DNA of 64,000 bases, taken from DATGPD01 sp041398565 (lineage in GTDB: Bacteria > Planctomycetota > UBA1135 > UBA2386). The position numbers and the translations under genes are program-made. The stretch spans positions 372,001 through 436,000 of the forward strand of contig JAWKUN010000006.1 in assembly GCA_041398565.1 (NCBI GenBank), given 5' to 3'. A model generated the notes under the pieces. It searched no databases, was not told the origin of the DNA, and saw only the letters and a program-made list of their open reading frames with translations. This document shows, in pieces, positions 36,933 to 44,597 of the stretch (the stretch's first letter is position 1; every line of letters starts with the position of its first letter).

Positions 36933-39359
36933 TCAGCGCCAGCCGCCGACGCGCGTATCGAGGCCGTTACTGAAGACCACGCCGAGCCGGTTGGCGCGGA
37001 CATCGACCGGCGCCGTCTGCGTGTAGACGTGTGCACCGATCAGCGAGACGTCGGCCGGCAGTGCGATGCCGGTGCTGCCGACGCCGAGGAAGCTGATGCT
37101 CTGGGTGAGCACCACGTCGGGAGCTGCGAGCAAGTCGCAGCCCGGGGCCCCCGCCGCGGCCAGCGACAAGGGTAGCGGCAGGTGGTTCCAGGTCGTGCGC
37201 GAGCCGCCGAGGAAGAGGGCGGCGACGCTGTTCGGCGGCGCGCCGGTCGTTCGCAGGGTCATGGTGTTGTCGATCTCCGGCGTGCCGCTGCCGGAGTGGG
37301 CGGGCGAGCCGCTGGTGCCGGCGCAGGCGGTGCCGTAGGCCGCGAACGTGCCGGTCACGTGCGTGCGCAGGCTCGGGATGCCGACCGAGGGGAACAGGTC
37401 GTGGTCGGGCCAGCTCGTCACACCGTTGGCGATCGCGTCGAGCTGCAGGTACTCGACTTCGCCGAGGCCGTCGTCGCGGTTCAAGAACAGGACGAAGCCG
37501 ACGCCGTCGCTGCGCAGCACGCCGCAAGTCGAGGTGCCGGGCAGGCCACCGTTGTGGTGGCGCAGCACGCGGCCCTGCGCCGCGTTGGTGCGGAACCAAC
37601 CGCGCAGGGTGTTGCTGGGCAGGCCACTCACCGGCGACCACATCGTCGTCGTCCAGCTCGAGTTCAGCACCGGGCTGTTGTCGCCGAGGTCGAACGAGGC
37701 GAGGACGGCGGCGTAGTCGGCAGCCGCCATGATCCAGCCGCCGTGCGAGTCCATGTTGCCCAGGTTCCAGGCGCCGTACTGACCGGCCACCCAGGGCCGC
37801 GCCACACTGACCACGCTGAGCCCGACGTAGGGCCCCGCGGGGTGGTAACGGACCTCGCCGGGCGCAGCCGCCCCCAGCGACGAGCCGCCCAGGCGCGCCC
37901 GTGTGACGCCGAGCGGTGTGAACACGTCGCGCTGCACGATCTGGGTGTAGGTCATGCCGGCATTGAGGCTCTCGAGCACGCGGCCGAGCAACATGAAGCC
38001 GTAGTTGGAGTAGCGCGTCGTCGAACCCGGGGTGAAGTTCAACATGTAGTTCAGCGTCATGTAGCGGTAGATCTCGTCGCGTGTCACCGGCACCGGCGAG
38101 CCCGACCAGGCCGCGACGTTCTCGTCGCGGAACATCGGATCGAAGTGCAGTGCGTTGATGTCCCAGCCACCCGAGTGGGTCAAGCAGTTGAGCAAGGTGA
38201 CGTTGCTGGTGTTCGAATCCAGGGGCGTGATCGGCGGGAAGAAGCTCAGCACCGTGCGGCCGGCGTTGACGATGATCGGGCTGCGCGACATGGCCTTGTG
38301 CAGCGCGATGCTGGTGAGCGGCTTGCTCATGCTGGCGATGCGGAACAGGCTGGTCGGCTGCGTCGTCGGATAGCCGGGTTCGGCCCAGGTGTAGCCGCGG
38401 CCGAGCATCAGGCGGCCGCCCTTCACCACCGCCAACTGGGCGGCGCGCGTGTTGGTCGACTGCATCAGGTTCTGCACCCAGGTGTCGAACGCCGACAGGC
38501 CGAGGACTGCCGTCCCGGTCGTGGTCCACTGGCGCGCGACGACGCTCTCGCTCGGGGCGAACGCGGCGACGAAGCGCGTCGCCGCACCGGTGCCCGCGGC
38601 GTGCAGATCGATCGGGTAGTTGCCCGCGTTCCACTGGGCGTTGAACGTGGTCTGGTAGCTGCTCGACGTCATGTCGTGTGCCGCCGACCAACCGCCCTGC
38701 ACCTGGTTGTCGCGCCAGATCGCCAGATAGCGACCCCAGCTGGAGACGGTGGCGATGGCCGGTCGCAGCCACGACGACGTCGCCGCATCGAAGTGGAGCT
38801 GGTAGTCCCCAGGCGTCGAGCTGTGCGTCCAGGACCAGTCGACGTGCGCGTCGTTGCGAGTCCACACGCCCGCGAAGAGCGGGGCCGATGACGTGCCGTA
38901 CACCGCCGCCGACGTCGGGATGTAGCCCTGCGCCCGCGCCGTGCTGCACTGGTCGTCGAACTGAGAGGCCGTCAGGTCGTGTGCGGCCCAGAACGGCGTC
39001 GCGTCCACCTCGAACACGCCCGAGAAGCGCGAGCTGCTGCCCGAGCCGTGCACCGACAGCAGGCGCACGGTGTAGCCCTGCCCGGTGTAGGTGGTGAACA
39101 GACTCTGGTAGTTCGCCGCGGTGACGCTGCTGAACGGCACCTGGGTGGGCCCCGAGCGGCGGACCCAAACGGCCCCGAACAGCGGGCTCGACGCGCTGTC
39201 GTACGAGGTCAGCGCAACCAGGCGGTAGCCCTGGGGACGCAGGCTGGAGATCTGGCTGCTGTGCTGGGCCAGGGTCTGGTCGTGGTAGGCGACGATCTGG
39301 GCCGGCAGGGCGGCTGCCAAGAGGAGAGGAAGGGTGGTGAGGGCGCGAAGGTGCGACAT
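36933..39359 (-). CDS. secreted BTRD-repeat serine beta-lactamase-like hydrolase
   Basis: 808 residues from ATG 39359 with a signal peptide (LPLLLAAALPAQ). Residues 20-275 hold about five BTRD1-type tandem repeats (SLFTTYTGQGYTVRLLSVHG; ARAQGYIPTSAAVY), as in polyglycine hydrolases. A class C beta-lactamase/DD-peptidase domain follows, with S343-M-S-K346 (SxxK), Y450-S-N452 (YxN) and H602-N-G, all three catalytic motifs intact. The C-terminal 130 residues (YGTACAGTSGSP to VFSNGLD) are the shared domain. The repeats plus serine hydrolase suggest a protease-like or esterase function outside the cell rather than antibiotic resistance. Confidence 0.85.
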   Translation of the reverse strand: MSHLRALTTLPLLLAAALPAQIVAYHDQTLAQHSSQISSLRPQGYRLVALTSYDSASSPLFGAVWVRRSGPTQVPFSSVTAANYQSLFTTYTGQGYTVRLLSVHGSGSSSRFSGVFEVDATPFWAAHDLTASQFDDQCSTARAQGYIPTSAAVYGTSSAPLFAGVWTRNDAHVDWSWTHSSTPGDYQLHFDAATSSWLRPAIATVSSWGRYLAIWRDNQVQGGWSAAHDMTSSSYQTTFNAQWNAGNYPIDLHAAGTGAATRFVAAFAPSESVVARQWTTTGTAVLGLSAFDTWVQNLMQSTNTRAAQLAVVKGGRLMLGRGYTWAEPGYPTTQPTSLFRIASMSKPLTSIALHKAMSRSPIIVNAGRTVLSFFPPITPLDSNTSNVTLLNCLTHSGGWDINALHFDPMFRDENVAAWSGSPVPVTRDEIYRYMTLNYMLNFTPGSTTRYSNYGFMLLGRVLESLNAGMTYTQIVQRDVFTPLGVTRARLGGSSLGAAAPGEVRYHPAGPYVGLSVVSVARPWVAGQYGAWNLGNMDSHGGWIMAAADYAAVLASFDLGDNSPVLNSSWTTTMWSPVSGLPSNTLRGWFRTNAAQGRVLRHHNGGLPGTSTCGVLRSDGVGFVLFLNRDDGLGEVEYLQLDAIANGVTSWPDHDLFPSVGIPSLRTHVTGTFAAYGTACAGTSGSPAHSGSGTPEIDNTMTLRTTGAPPNSVAALFLGGSRTTWNHLPLPLSLAAAGAPGCDLLAAPDVVLTQSISFLGVGSTGIALPADVSLIGAHVYTQTAPVDVRANRLGVVFSNGLDTRVGGWR

Positions 39360-39590
39360 GCGCCAGGCTGAGCCGGCGTGCGGGCCGGAGTGTGCCGCCG
39401 ATTCCGGAAATCGTGGCGGCCCCCGGGGAGGGGAAACCGCGAGGGCAACCCGCCGCAAGCGAGCACGAGTCACCCGTGAGCCGCCCGGCCTCGGCCACAC
39501 CGTCGGTAGCACCGGACACACGCGCGCGGATACGTGTGGCCATGGCATCCGGCCACGAGACCCACGGCGCCACCAGCGGTCACGCTCCAG

Positions 39591-39635
39591 TGTCACCCAT
39601 GTGCCCGGTCAAAGGTGTTACCCATGTTCCCGGTT
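39591..39635. repeat. IS-end-like tandem repeat
   Basis: Two 20-base units, TGTCACCCATGTGCCCGGTC (39591-39610) and TGTTACCCATGTTCCCGGTT (39616-39635), agree at 17 positions with 5 bases between. Paired 'TGTTACCCATG...CCCGGT' units are typical of the ends of some IS21- or ISNCY/IS481-type elements. No transposase is adjacent, so this would be a relic end. Confidence 0.5.
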
Positions 39636-39642
39636 GCACAGC

Positions 39643-39690
39643 GCGGCCGGCGGCCGCAACCCAAAGGGTTGATGTCGGCGCAGCGCCGAC
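39643..39690. other. three adjacent perfect hairpins
   Basis: Immediately after the tandem repeat come GCGGCC-GGC-GGCCGC (39643-39657), CAACCC-AAA-GGGTTG (39657-39671) and GTCGGCGC-A-GCGCCGAC (39674-39690). All three stems are perfect and there is almost no sequence between them. Three stems in series fit a folded single-stranded DNA or RNA structure, such as part of a mobile element end, an attachment site or a small structured RNA. None of these can be chosen from sequence alone. Confidence 0.6.
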
Positions 39691-39785
39691 CAGAGGGGGC
39701 CGCCGGCGCCGTTGTTGCTTGGAGCTTCCAGGGCTGCTCGGGCGTGGCCTGGTCAGCTCTGTGGCAACGGAACAACACGGCCGAA

Positions 39786-39821
39786 TTCGCGCCCGCCGCG
39801 ACGATTCGCAGCCCTTGCAGC
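39786..39821 (+). repeat. 36-base upstream element, copy 1
   Basis: Matches 42375-42410 at 30 of 36 positions; the core GATTCGCAGC-C/A-CTTGCAGC is almost identical. It lies 107 bases before the ABC ATPase start; the other copy lies 10 bases before the 42421 start. It may be a repeated promoter-proximal element or chance. Confidence 0.35.
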
Positions 39822-39927
39822 TCAGGGTTGCGCGGGGACAGTGGGACGGGTTGCGGCAGGAGCTACGCTTCGCAGTCGCAGCGCCGCAATAACGGCGCCT
39901 CCGGCGCGCAATCCCGCCGCCTCGCCC

Positions 39928-40680
39928 ATGCCCGACCTCCTCGCGGTCGACTCACTCTCCTACGCCTACGGCGGCCGCGTCGCCGTCGACGGCGTCTCGC
40001 TCACGATCGCCCGCGGCGAGTGCTTCGGACTGCTCGGACCCAACGGCGCCGGCAAGACCACGCTGCTTTCGTGCATCGCCGGCCTGCGCGGCGACCACCG
40101 CGGCAGCATGCGCTTCTCGGGCGAGACGTTCACGCCCCGCACTCGCGTCGCCCAGCGGCGACATCTCGGCCTCGTGCCACAGGAGCTCGCCATCTACGAC
40201 GAGCTCACCGCGGCCGAGAATCTGGGCTTCTTCGCGCGCGTGCAGGGCGTCGCGCATGCCGAAGTAGCCGCCGCCGTCGCCGATGGCCTGGCGCTCGCCG
40301 GCCTCGCCGATCGGGCCGGCGACCGCGTCAAGACCTTTTCCGGCGGCATGAAGCGCCGTCTCAACCTCGCCGTCGGCGAACTGCACCACCCACAGCTCCT
40401 GCTGCTCGACGAGCCGACTGTCGGCGTCGACCCGCAGTCGCGCAACCACCTGTTCGAGTGCCTGCTCGCCCTCAAGGCGCGCGGGCGCACCCTCGTCTAC
40501 ACCACGCACTACATGGAAGAAGCCGAGCGCCTGTGCGACCGAGTGGCGATCATGAACGAGGGCAAGGTGCTGGCCGTCGGCACCGCCGCGCAACTCGCCC
40601 AGACTGCCGGTGTGCCCGGCAAGAACCTCGAGACCGTGTTCCTCGAACTCACCGGTCGCAGGCTGCGGGACGACGCATGA
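39928..40680 (+). CDS. ABC-2 type transporter ATP-binding protein
   Basis: 250 residues from ATG 39928. The Walker A is GPNGAGKT (37-44), the signature FSGGMKRR (137-144), Walker B LLLLDEPTVGVDP (157-169), and the H-loop TTHYMEEAE with His194. The pattern is that of the DrrA/CcmA-like ATPases that drive drug, lipid or polysaccharide exporters. The ORF is open further upstream, but that part is unlike protein. Its TGA overlaps the ATG of the permease gene (ATGA), so the pair forms one exporter operon. Confidence 0.93.
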   Translation: MPDLLAVDSLSYAYGGRVAVDGVSLTIARGECFGLLGPNGAGKTTLLSCIAGLRGDHRGSMRFSGETFTPRTRVAQRRHLGLVPQELAIYDELTAAENLGFFARVQGVAHAEVAAAVADGLALAGLADRAGDRVKTFSGGMKRRLNLAVGELHHPQLLLLDEPTVGVDPQSRNHLFECLLALKARGRTLVYTTHYMEEAERLCDRVAIMNEGKVLAVGTAAQLAQTAGVPGKNLETVFLELTGRRLRDDA

Positions 40681-42029
40681 AGCCGCTCGCCGCCGCGCTG
40701 TGCTTGCTGCGCAAGGACCTGCGCATCCACTTTCGCGACAAGAACGGCATGCTGCTCGGCCTGCTGCTCCCGGTTGCGCTGGTCCTTGTGTTCGGCTACG
40801 TGATGCAGTTCGCGTTCGGCGGCGGCGGGTCGATGCCGAAGGTGGCGCTGTGGTTGGTCGACGACGACCACAGCCAGGCCAGCCGGCGGCTGGTCGAGGC
40901 GCTCGGCGGAGTCGACATGCTGAGCCTGCATCCGCGCGCCGACGAAGCGCCCCTCGATGCCGGCGCGCTGCGGCAGAAGGTGGCTGACGGCGAAGTGCAC
41001 CACGCCCTTCTCGTCGGTCGCGGCTTCGGTGCCGAGATCGATGCCGGCGGAGCGCCGAGGCTCACCGTCGTCCGCGATCCCGGCCGCACCATGGAGGCTC
41101 GCATCGTCGACATCGGGCTGCTACAGGCGTACCTCACCGCCAACGGCGGACGTACTTGGCCGACGCTGGTCGAACGCATGCTCCGCGGCAACGGCGTGGC
41201 CGAAGGCGACCTCGGGCGCGTGCTCTCGGCGGCGCAGACGACACAGGCCACCATCGAGAACGTGCTCGGTGCACGGCCCGGCATCGGCGATGCCGCGACC
41301 GCTCCGGCGCCCGACTCGAAGCCCGCCGGCGTCGATCTCGCCCAGGTGCTCGCGCAGTGCGCACCGATCGCGCACGAAGACGTCACGCCGCCGGCCCGCG
41401 CCAAGAACCTCTCGTACCAGATCGCGCAGTCGGTCGCCGGGATGGCGGTGATGATGCTCATGTTCGGCCTGATGGCCTGCAGCTCGACGCTGCTGGCCGA
41501 GCGCGACGCGGGCACCCTGCGCCGCCTGTTCGTCGCGGCCATCGACCGGCGCGCGATCCTGATCGGCAAGTACCTGCTCTGCGTGGTCGTGGGCCTGGTG
41601 CAGCTGGTCATCGTGTTCACGGTGGCCGAGCTCGCGTTCCACGTCGACACCTTCCGCGACCTGCCGACCCTCGCGGTGCTGGCCTTGTCCTGGACCGCGT
41701 GTGCCACCAGCTTCGGCATGCTCGTCGCTGCCTGGGCCAAGACGCAGAAACAGGCCGAGGGCCTGTCGACCCTGCTCATCCTGGTGATGGCCGCCCTCGG
41801 TGGCTGCTGGTTCCCGGTGCAGATCGCCGAGCTGCCCCGAGTGGCCGAACTGGTCACCCGAGCGATGCCGACCTACTGGGCGATGACCGGCTTCCAGGGC
41901 ATGTTCTGGAGCCAGCGCTCGTTCCTCGAACGGCCCATGCTGCTGGCAATCGGCGTGCAGTGGGTGCTGGCGATCGTCGGTGGGGTCGTGGCCCTGCGCC
42001 TGTTCGCCCACCGCTATCGGGGAGGCTGA
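40677..42029 (+). CDS. ABC-2 type transporter permease
   Basis: 450 residues starting within the stop of the ATPase gene. The first membrane segment (GLLLPVALVLVFGYVMQFAF) is followed by a large extracytoplasmic domain of about 200 residues, then five segments (MAVMMLMFGLMACSSTLLA; YLLCVVVGLVQLVIVFTVAE; TLLILVMAALGGCWFP), the ABC2_membrane_3 arrangement with a cytoplasmic helix ERDAGTLRRLF between them. It exports an unknown substrate together with the preceding ATPase. It is related to the fused permease at the window's start, but not a recent copy. Confidence 0.9.
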   Translation: MKPLAAALCLLRKDLRIHFRDKNGMLLGLLLPVALVLVFGYVMQFAFGGGGSMPKVALWLVDDDHSQASRRLVEALGGVDMLSLHPRADEAPLDAGALRQKVADGEVHHALLVGRGFGAEIDAGGAPRLTVVRDPGRTMEARIVDIGLLQAYLTANGGRTWPTLVERMLRGNGVAEGDLGRVLSAAQTTQATIENVLGARPGIGDAATAPAPDSKPAGVDLAQVLAQCAPIAHEDVTPPARAKNLSYQIAQSVAGMAVMMLMFGLMACSSTLLAERDAGTLRRLFVAAIDRRAILIGKYLLCVVVGLVQLVIVFTVAELAFHVDTFRDLPTLAVLALSWTACATSFGMLVAAWAKTQKQAEGLSTLLILVMAALGGCWFPVQIAELPRVAELVTRAMPTYWAMTGFQGMFWSQRSFLERPMLLAIGVQWVLAIVGGVVALRLFAHRYRGG

Positions 42030-42100
42030 GGCGACGAGGACGATCGGAAAGTGACCTCCGTGATTCCGGGCCACCGGCCTCGGACGTTAGCTTCTCTCGC

Positions 42101-42292
42101 ATGAAAGGCCTCGGCACCCTGCTCCTGCTGTTCGGGATCGGTTCGATCGTCCTCCACTTCATGGACCGCGAGTTCCGCGTGCTGGCGTGGATCGACAACT
42201 GGGGCGACAACGTCGCCTGGGGCATCCGCGGCGGTCTGATCCTGCTGGGTCTGGTGCTGCTGATTGCCGGCAAGAAGAAGAGCAGCGACTGA
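42101..42292 (+). CDS. small two-span membrane protein
   Basis: 63 residues from ATG 42101, 71 bases after the permease stop. Two hydrophobic segments (GTLLLLFGIGSIVLHFM and IRGGLILLGLVLLIAG) are joined by an acidic turn with DREFRVLAWIDNWGDN, and the C-terminus is basic (KKKSS). Many bacteria have such short membrane proteins of unknown function. It may be cotranscribed with the ABC exporter. Confidence 0.7.
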   Translation: MKGLGTLLLLFGIGSIVLHFMDREFRVLAWIDNWGDNVAWGIRGGLILLGLVLLIAGKKKSSD

Positions 42293-42374
42293 TTCGCGCG
42301 ATCGGTGTCGGCGATTCGGCGAGGTTCTGCTCGCCGGTCCATCGCAGCCTGCGGCCGCACCGGAGGTGCGAGTC

Positions 42375-42410
42375 GGCGCGTGCGCCGCGAGGATTCGCAG
42401 CACTTGCAGC
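42375..42410 (+). repeat. 36-base upstream element, copy 2
   Basis: Second copy of the 39786-39821 element, ending 10 bases before ATG 42421. Confidence 0.35.
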
Positions 42411-42420
42411 CCAACCCGCG

Positions 42421-43215
42421 ATGCAGTCGGACGACGAAACCAAGGCGCGGCTCGGCACCGCCCTCAACGAGGCGCACCTGCTCGGCGTCGAGTTGGACAC
42501 CGTCGGGCGGCGCGCGGCCGTGACGTTCGCGACCCTGACGCTCGACCAGCCGGACAAGCGACGGCTGCAGCTCGTGCTCGAGTCGGTGAGCCGCGTCGCT
42601 GCGTCCCTGCGCCACGGCGCCTGGAACGACCCCACCGCTCGGGTCGAGCCGTTCGCGCCCGAACAACTGCTCGCCATCGTCGAGAGCTTCGGCGGCCAGC
42701 CGGTGTACGGCTGGGAGTTCTTCGATGCGCGCGACGACGACTTCGCGACCTGGAGCGATCGGCTCAGCCTCGATTGGCGAGCCGAGGGACCCGACGGCCG
42801 TGCCCACACGCTGACGCTGTTCCAGGAGGGACCCGACCGGCACCTCGACTTGCGGATCTGGTTCGGCGATTGCGAGTTCCGCGACGCGGCCGGTCGCGCC
42901 GTGCCGGTCGACGAGGTCTGCGACCAGGGCCGCCGCTTCTGGGAAGGCGTGCGCACCGGCAACCCACTCGCAGGCGCGCACGGGATCAGTGCCCTCCGCG
43001 AGCCCCCGCGCCGCGACTCCGAGACGTGGTCTCGCCGCGACCTGGGCCTCGGCGCCCTGTTCGCGGTCACCGGCCTGCTGGTCACGGCTTTCGCGTGCCT
43101 CGCGCTGCAGCGCGGCGCACCGCCGTTCCTGTGGGTGACCGGTTGCCTGCTGGGCCCCCTGATGCTGCTACTCGGCGGCAACGCGATCCAGAAGTCACTG
43201 CGCGCAGGTCGCTGA
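42421..43215 (+). CDS. membrane protein of unknown function
   Basis: 264 residues from ATG 42421; the ORF is open upstream but lacks protein-like character there. The first 200 residues are soluble and have acidic and aromatic patches (GWEFFDARDDDFATWSDRLS) with no recognisable domain. Two membrane spans close the protein (LGALFAVTGLLVTAFACLAL; TGCLLGPLMLLLGGNAI). It would therefore be anchored at its C-terminus with the bulk in the cytoplasm. It converges on the PhyH-type gene with a 66-base gap. Confidence 0.65.
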   Translation: MQSDDETKARLGTALNEAHLLGVELDTVGRRAAVTFATLTLDQPDKRRLQLVLESVSRVAASLRHGAWNDPTARVEPFAPEQLLAIVESFGGQPVYGWEFFDARDDDFATWSDRLSLDWRAEGPDGRAHTLTLFQEGPDRHLDLRIWFGDCEFRDAAGRAVPVDEVCDQGRRFWEGVRTGNPLAGAHGISALREPPRRDSETWSRRDLGLGALFAVTGLLVTAFACLALQRGAPPFLWVTGCLLGPLMLLLGGNAIQKSLRAGR

Positions 43216-43281
43216 GCCTGGACCATTGCCTCGGCCGCCGATCGACCTGACGTCGTCGCGCTGCACGCGGCCAGGCCTCGA

Positions 43282-44253
43282 CTAGAAGTGCGCGCCGGCG
43301 CGCAACACGTCCTCCTGCGCCGGGTCGGTCGGATGCCGGTACACGACGCCGCCGTTGACGCGCAGGGCCTGCACCTTGACGCCCGGGTCGCGGAAGTCGT
43401 AGGTCAGGGTCCGCGACGTCGAGTAGTGGGTCACGTGCGACTTGCGCGTGAGCGAGCGGTCGCGCACCGGGGAACCTCCGTGCGCGAGGGCACCGTGCCA
43501 GACGAACACGTCGCCCTTGCGCGGCGCGAACGTCGCGAGCGTCAAGCCGTACTCCTTCGCCGTGGCATGGATGTGATCGCCGAACGCCTGGTCGGTACCG
43601 GTCGAGTTCGGAGTGCGGAAGAGGCCGTCGCCCCAATCGAACTTCGGCGTCGCGTGCGATCCCGGGTAGTAGGCCAGAGGCCCCGCGTCCGGACTGATGT
43701 CCTCGAGCGCCACCCACGTCGCGGCCAGGTGGCTGGGCTGCGCCGCCACCACGTAGCTGTGGTCCTGATGGATGAGCTGTTCGCTGCCCTCGAAGAACGT
43801 CAGCGTGGCCATCAGGGCGACCTCCTCGCGGAACAGGTGCTGGAGGAACTGGACGATGTTGCGATGCAGCGAGATCTTCTTCGCCGCGATCGATGCGTTG
43901 TGCAGGCAGACCAGCCGCGCGTGCTTGCCCCAGAGGTCGTCCGTCTGGACCTGGTTGATCGGTACGTAGTTGTGCTCGTTGCTCAGCACCTTCACGGAGT
44001 AGCGGTCGTTGTGCGCGAGCAACTCCTCGACGTCGGCGAGCAGCGCATCGATCAGCTCGTGCTCGACGGCCTGCTCGAGCGTCGCGTAACCGTACAGCAT
44101 CCACTGGAAGAGCTGACCTCGCAGCTTGAACTGCTCCGCCGGCGGCAGCGGTTGCTGCCGCACGTAGTCGTCGATCTCCAGGCGGATGCGGTCGAGCCAG
44201 GGCAGAGTCGAGCGTTCGAAGTCGAGGGGAGGTCGGCCAACGGTCGGTTGCAT
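43282..44253 (-). CDS. phytanoyl-CoA dioxygenase (PhyH) family protein
   Basis: 323 residues from ATG 44253. The Fe(II)/2-oxoglutarate dioxygenase pattern is present: H162-Q-D164 (LIHQDHSYVV), the second histidine near 253-258 (VWHGALAHGG), and a basic residue at about 270 (SLTRKS) for 2-oxoglutarate. The GPLAYYPGSH stretch is typical of PhyH proteins. The enzyme would hydroxylate an unknown small molecule or lipid. The gene is isolated, with a 344-base gap before the next gene on the same strand, so context gives no hint of the substrate. Confidence 0.85.
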   Translation of the reverse strand: MQPTVGRPPLDFERSTLPWLDRIRLEIDDYVRQQPLPPAEQFKLRGQLFQWMLYGYATLEQAVEHELIDALLADVEELLAHNDRYSVKVLSNEHNYVPINQVQTDDLWGKHARLVCLHNASIAAKKISLHRNIVQFLQHLFREEVALMATLTFFEGSEQLIHQDHSYVVAAQPSHLAATWVALEDISPDAGPLAYYPGSHATPKFDWGDGLFRTPNSTGTDQAFGDHIHATAKEYGLTLATFAPRKGDVFVWHGALAHGGSPVRDRSLTRKSHVTHYSTSRTLTYDFRDPGVKVQALRVNGGVVYRHPTDPAQEDVLRAGAHF

Positions 44254-44597
44254 GACGTGCAAGGCAAAGAGGCGTCAGGATCCCTGAGAGACCCGAAGGA
44301 GGATACGCGACGCTCGGGCGGGCTCCCAGGATTGGCCGAGCTCGGTGTCGCCCTCGGCGAGGGCCGGATCTCCGCGTGCCGCGACGACGGCGACCGGCAC
44401 GCTTCCGCGGGAGGTCGCCGCAGGCGCTGAAGCGTCGGTGACAAGCAACGATCGGGCGCCCGGCCCGAGGTGCGCTGCCGGCCACGAGTGGCGACCTCGA
44501 CGAGAGCCGTCGAGAGGTCTGGCTCGACGTCTGGCTCGATTGGGCAGCGCGGAGGCGGGCCGGGGTTGCGAATCGACGCGACCCGTCGATTCGACTC
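44254..44597. other. intergenic region without a gene
   Basis: 344 bases between two minus-strand genes. Apart from the hairpin at 44570-44592 near the ELWxxDGT stop codon nothing was recognised; open frames here lack protein-like composition. Confidence 0.4.
44570..44592 (-). terminator. hairpin after the ELWxxDGT gene
   Basis: GAATCGACG and CGTCGATTC form a perfect 9-base stem with a 5-base loop, 5 bases beyond the TAG of the minus-strand gene. No T-run follows on the minus strand, so this is a plausible but not canonical terminator. Confidence 0.5.

Larger units (their letters stand above)
39360..39927. other. intergenic region with repeat and hairpins
   Basis: 568 bases between the divergent BTRD/beta-lactamase gene and the ABC ATPase gene. 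The middle (39591-39690) carries the tandem repeat and hairpins listed separately; the remainder shows the 36-base element at 39786-39821 and no convincing gene. Confidence 0.5.

Noticed and set aside
36933..39359. Beta-lactam resistance gene
   Set aside because: Although the beta-lactamase-fold motifs are intact, the BTRD repeats, size and surface tail point to an extracellular hydrolase rather than a resistance enzyme.
39360..39927. An intact insertion sequence
   Set aside because: Only an end-like tandem repeat and hairpins are seen; no transposase frame exists on either strand and no matching inverted end was found.
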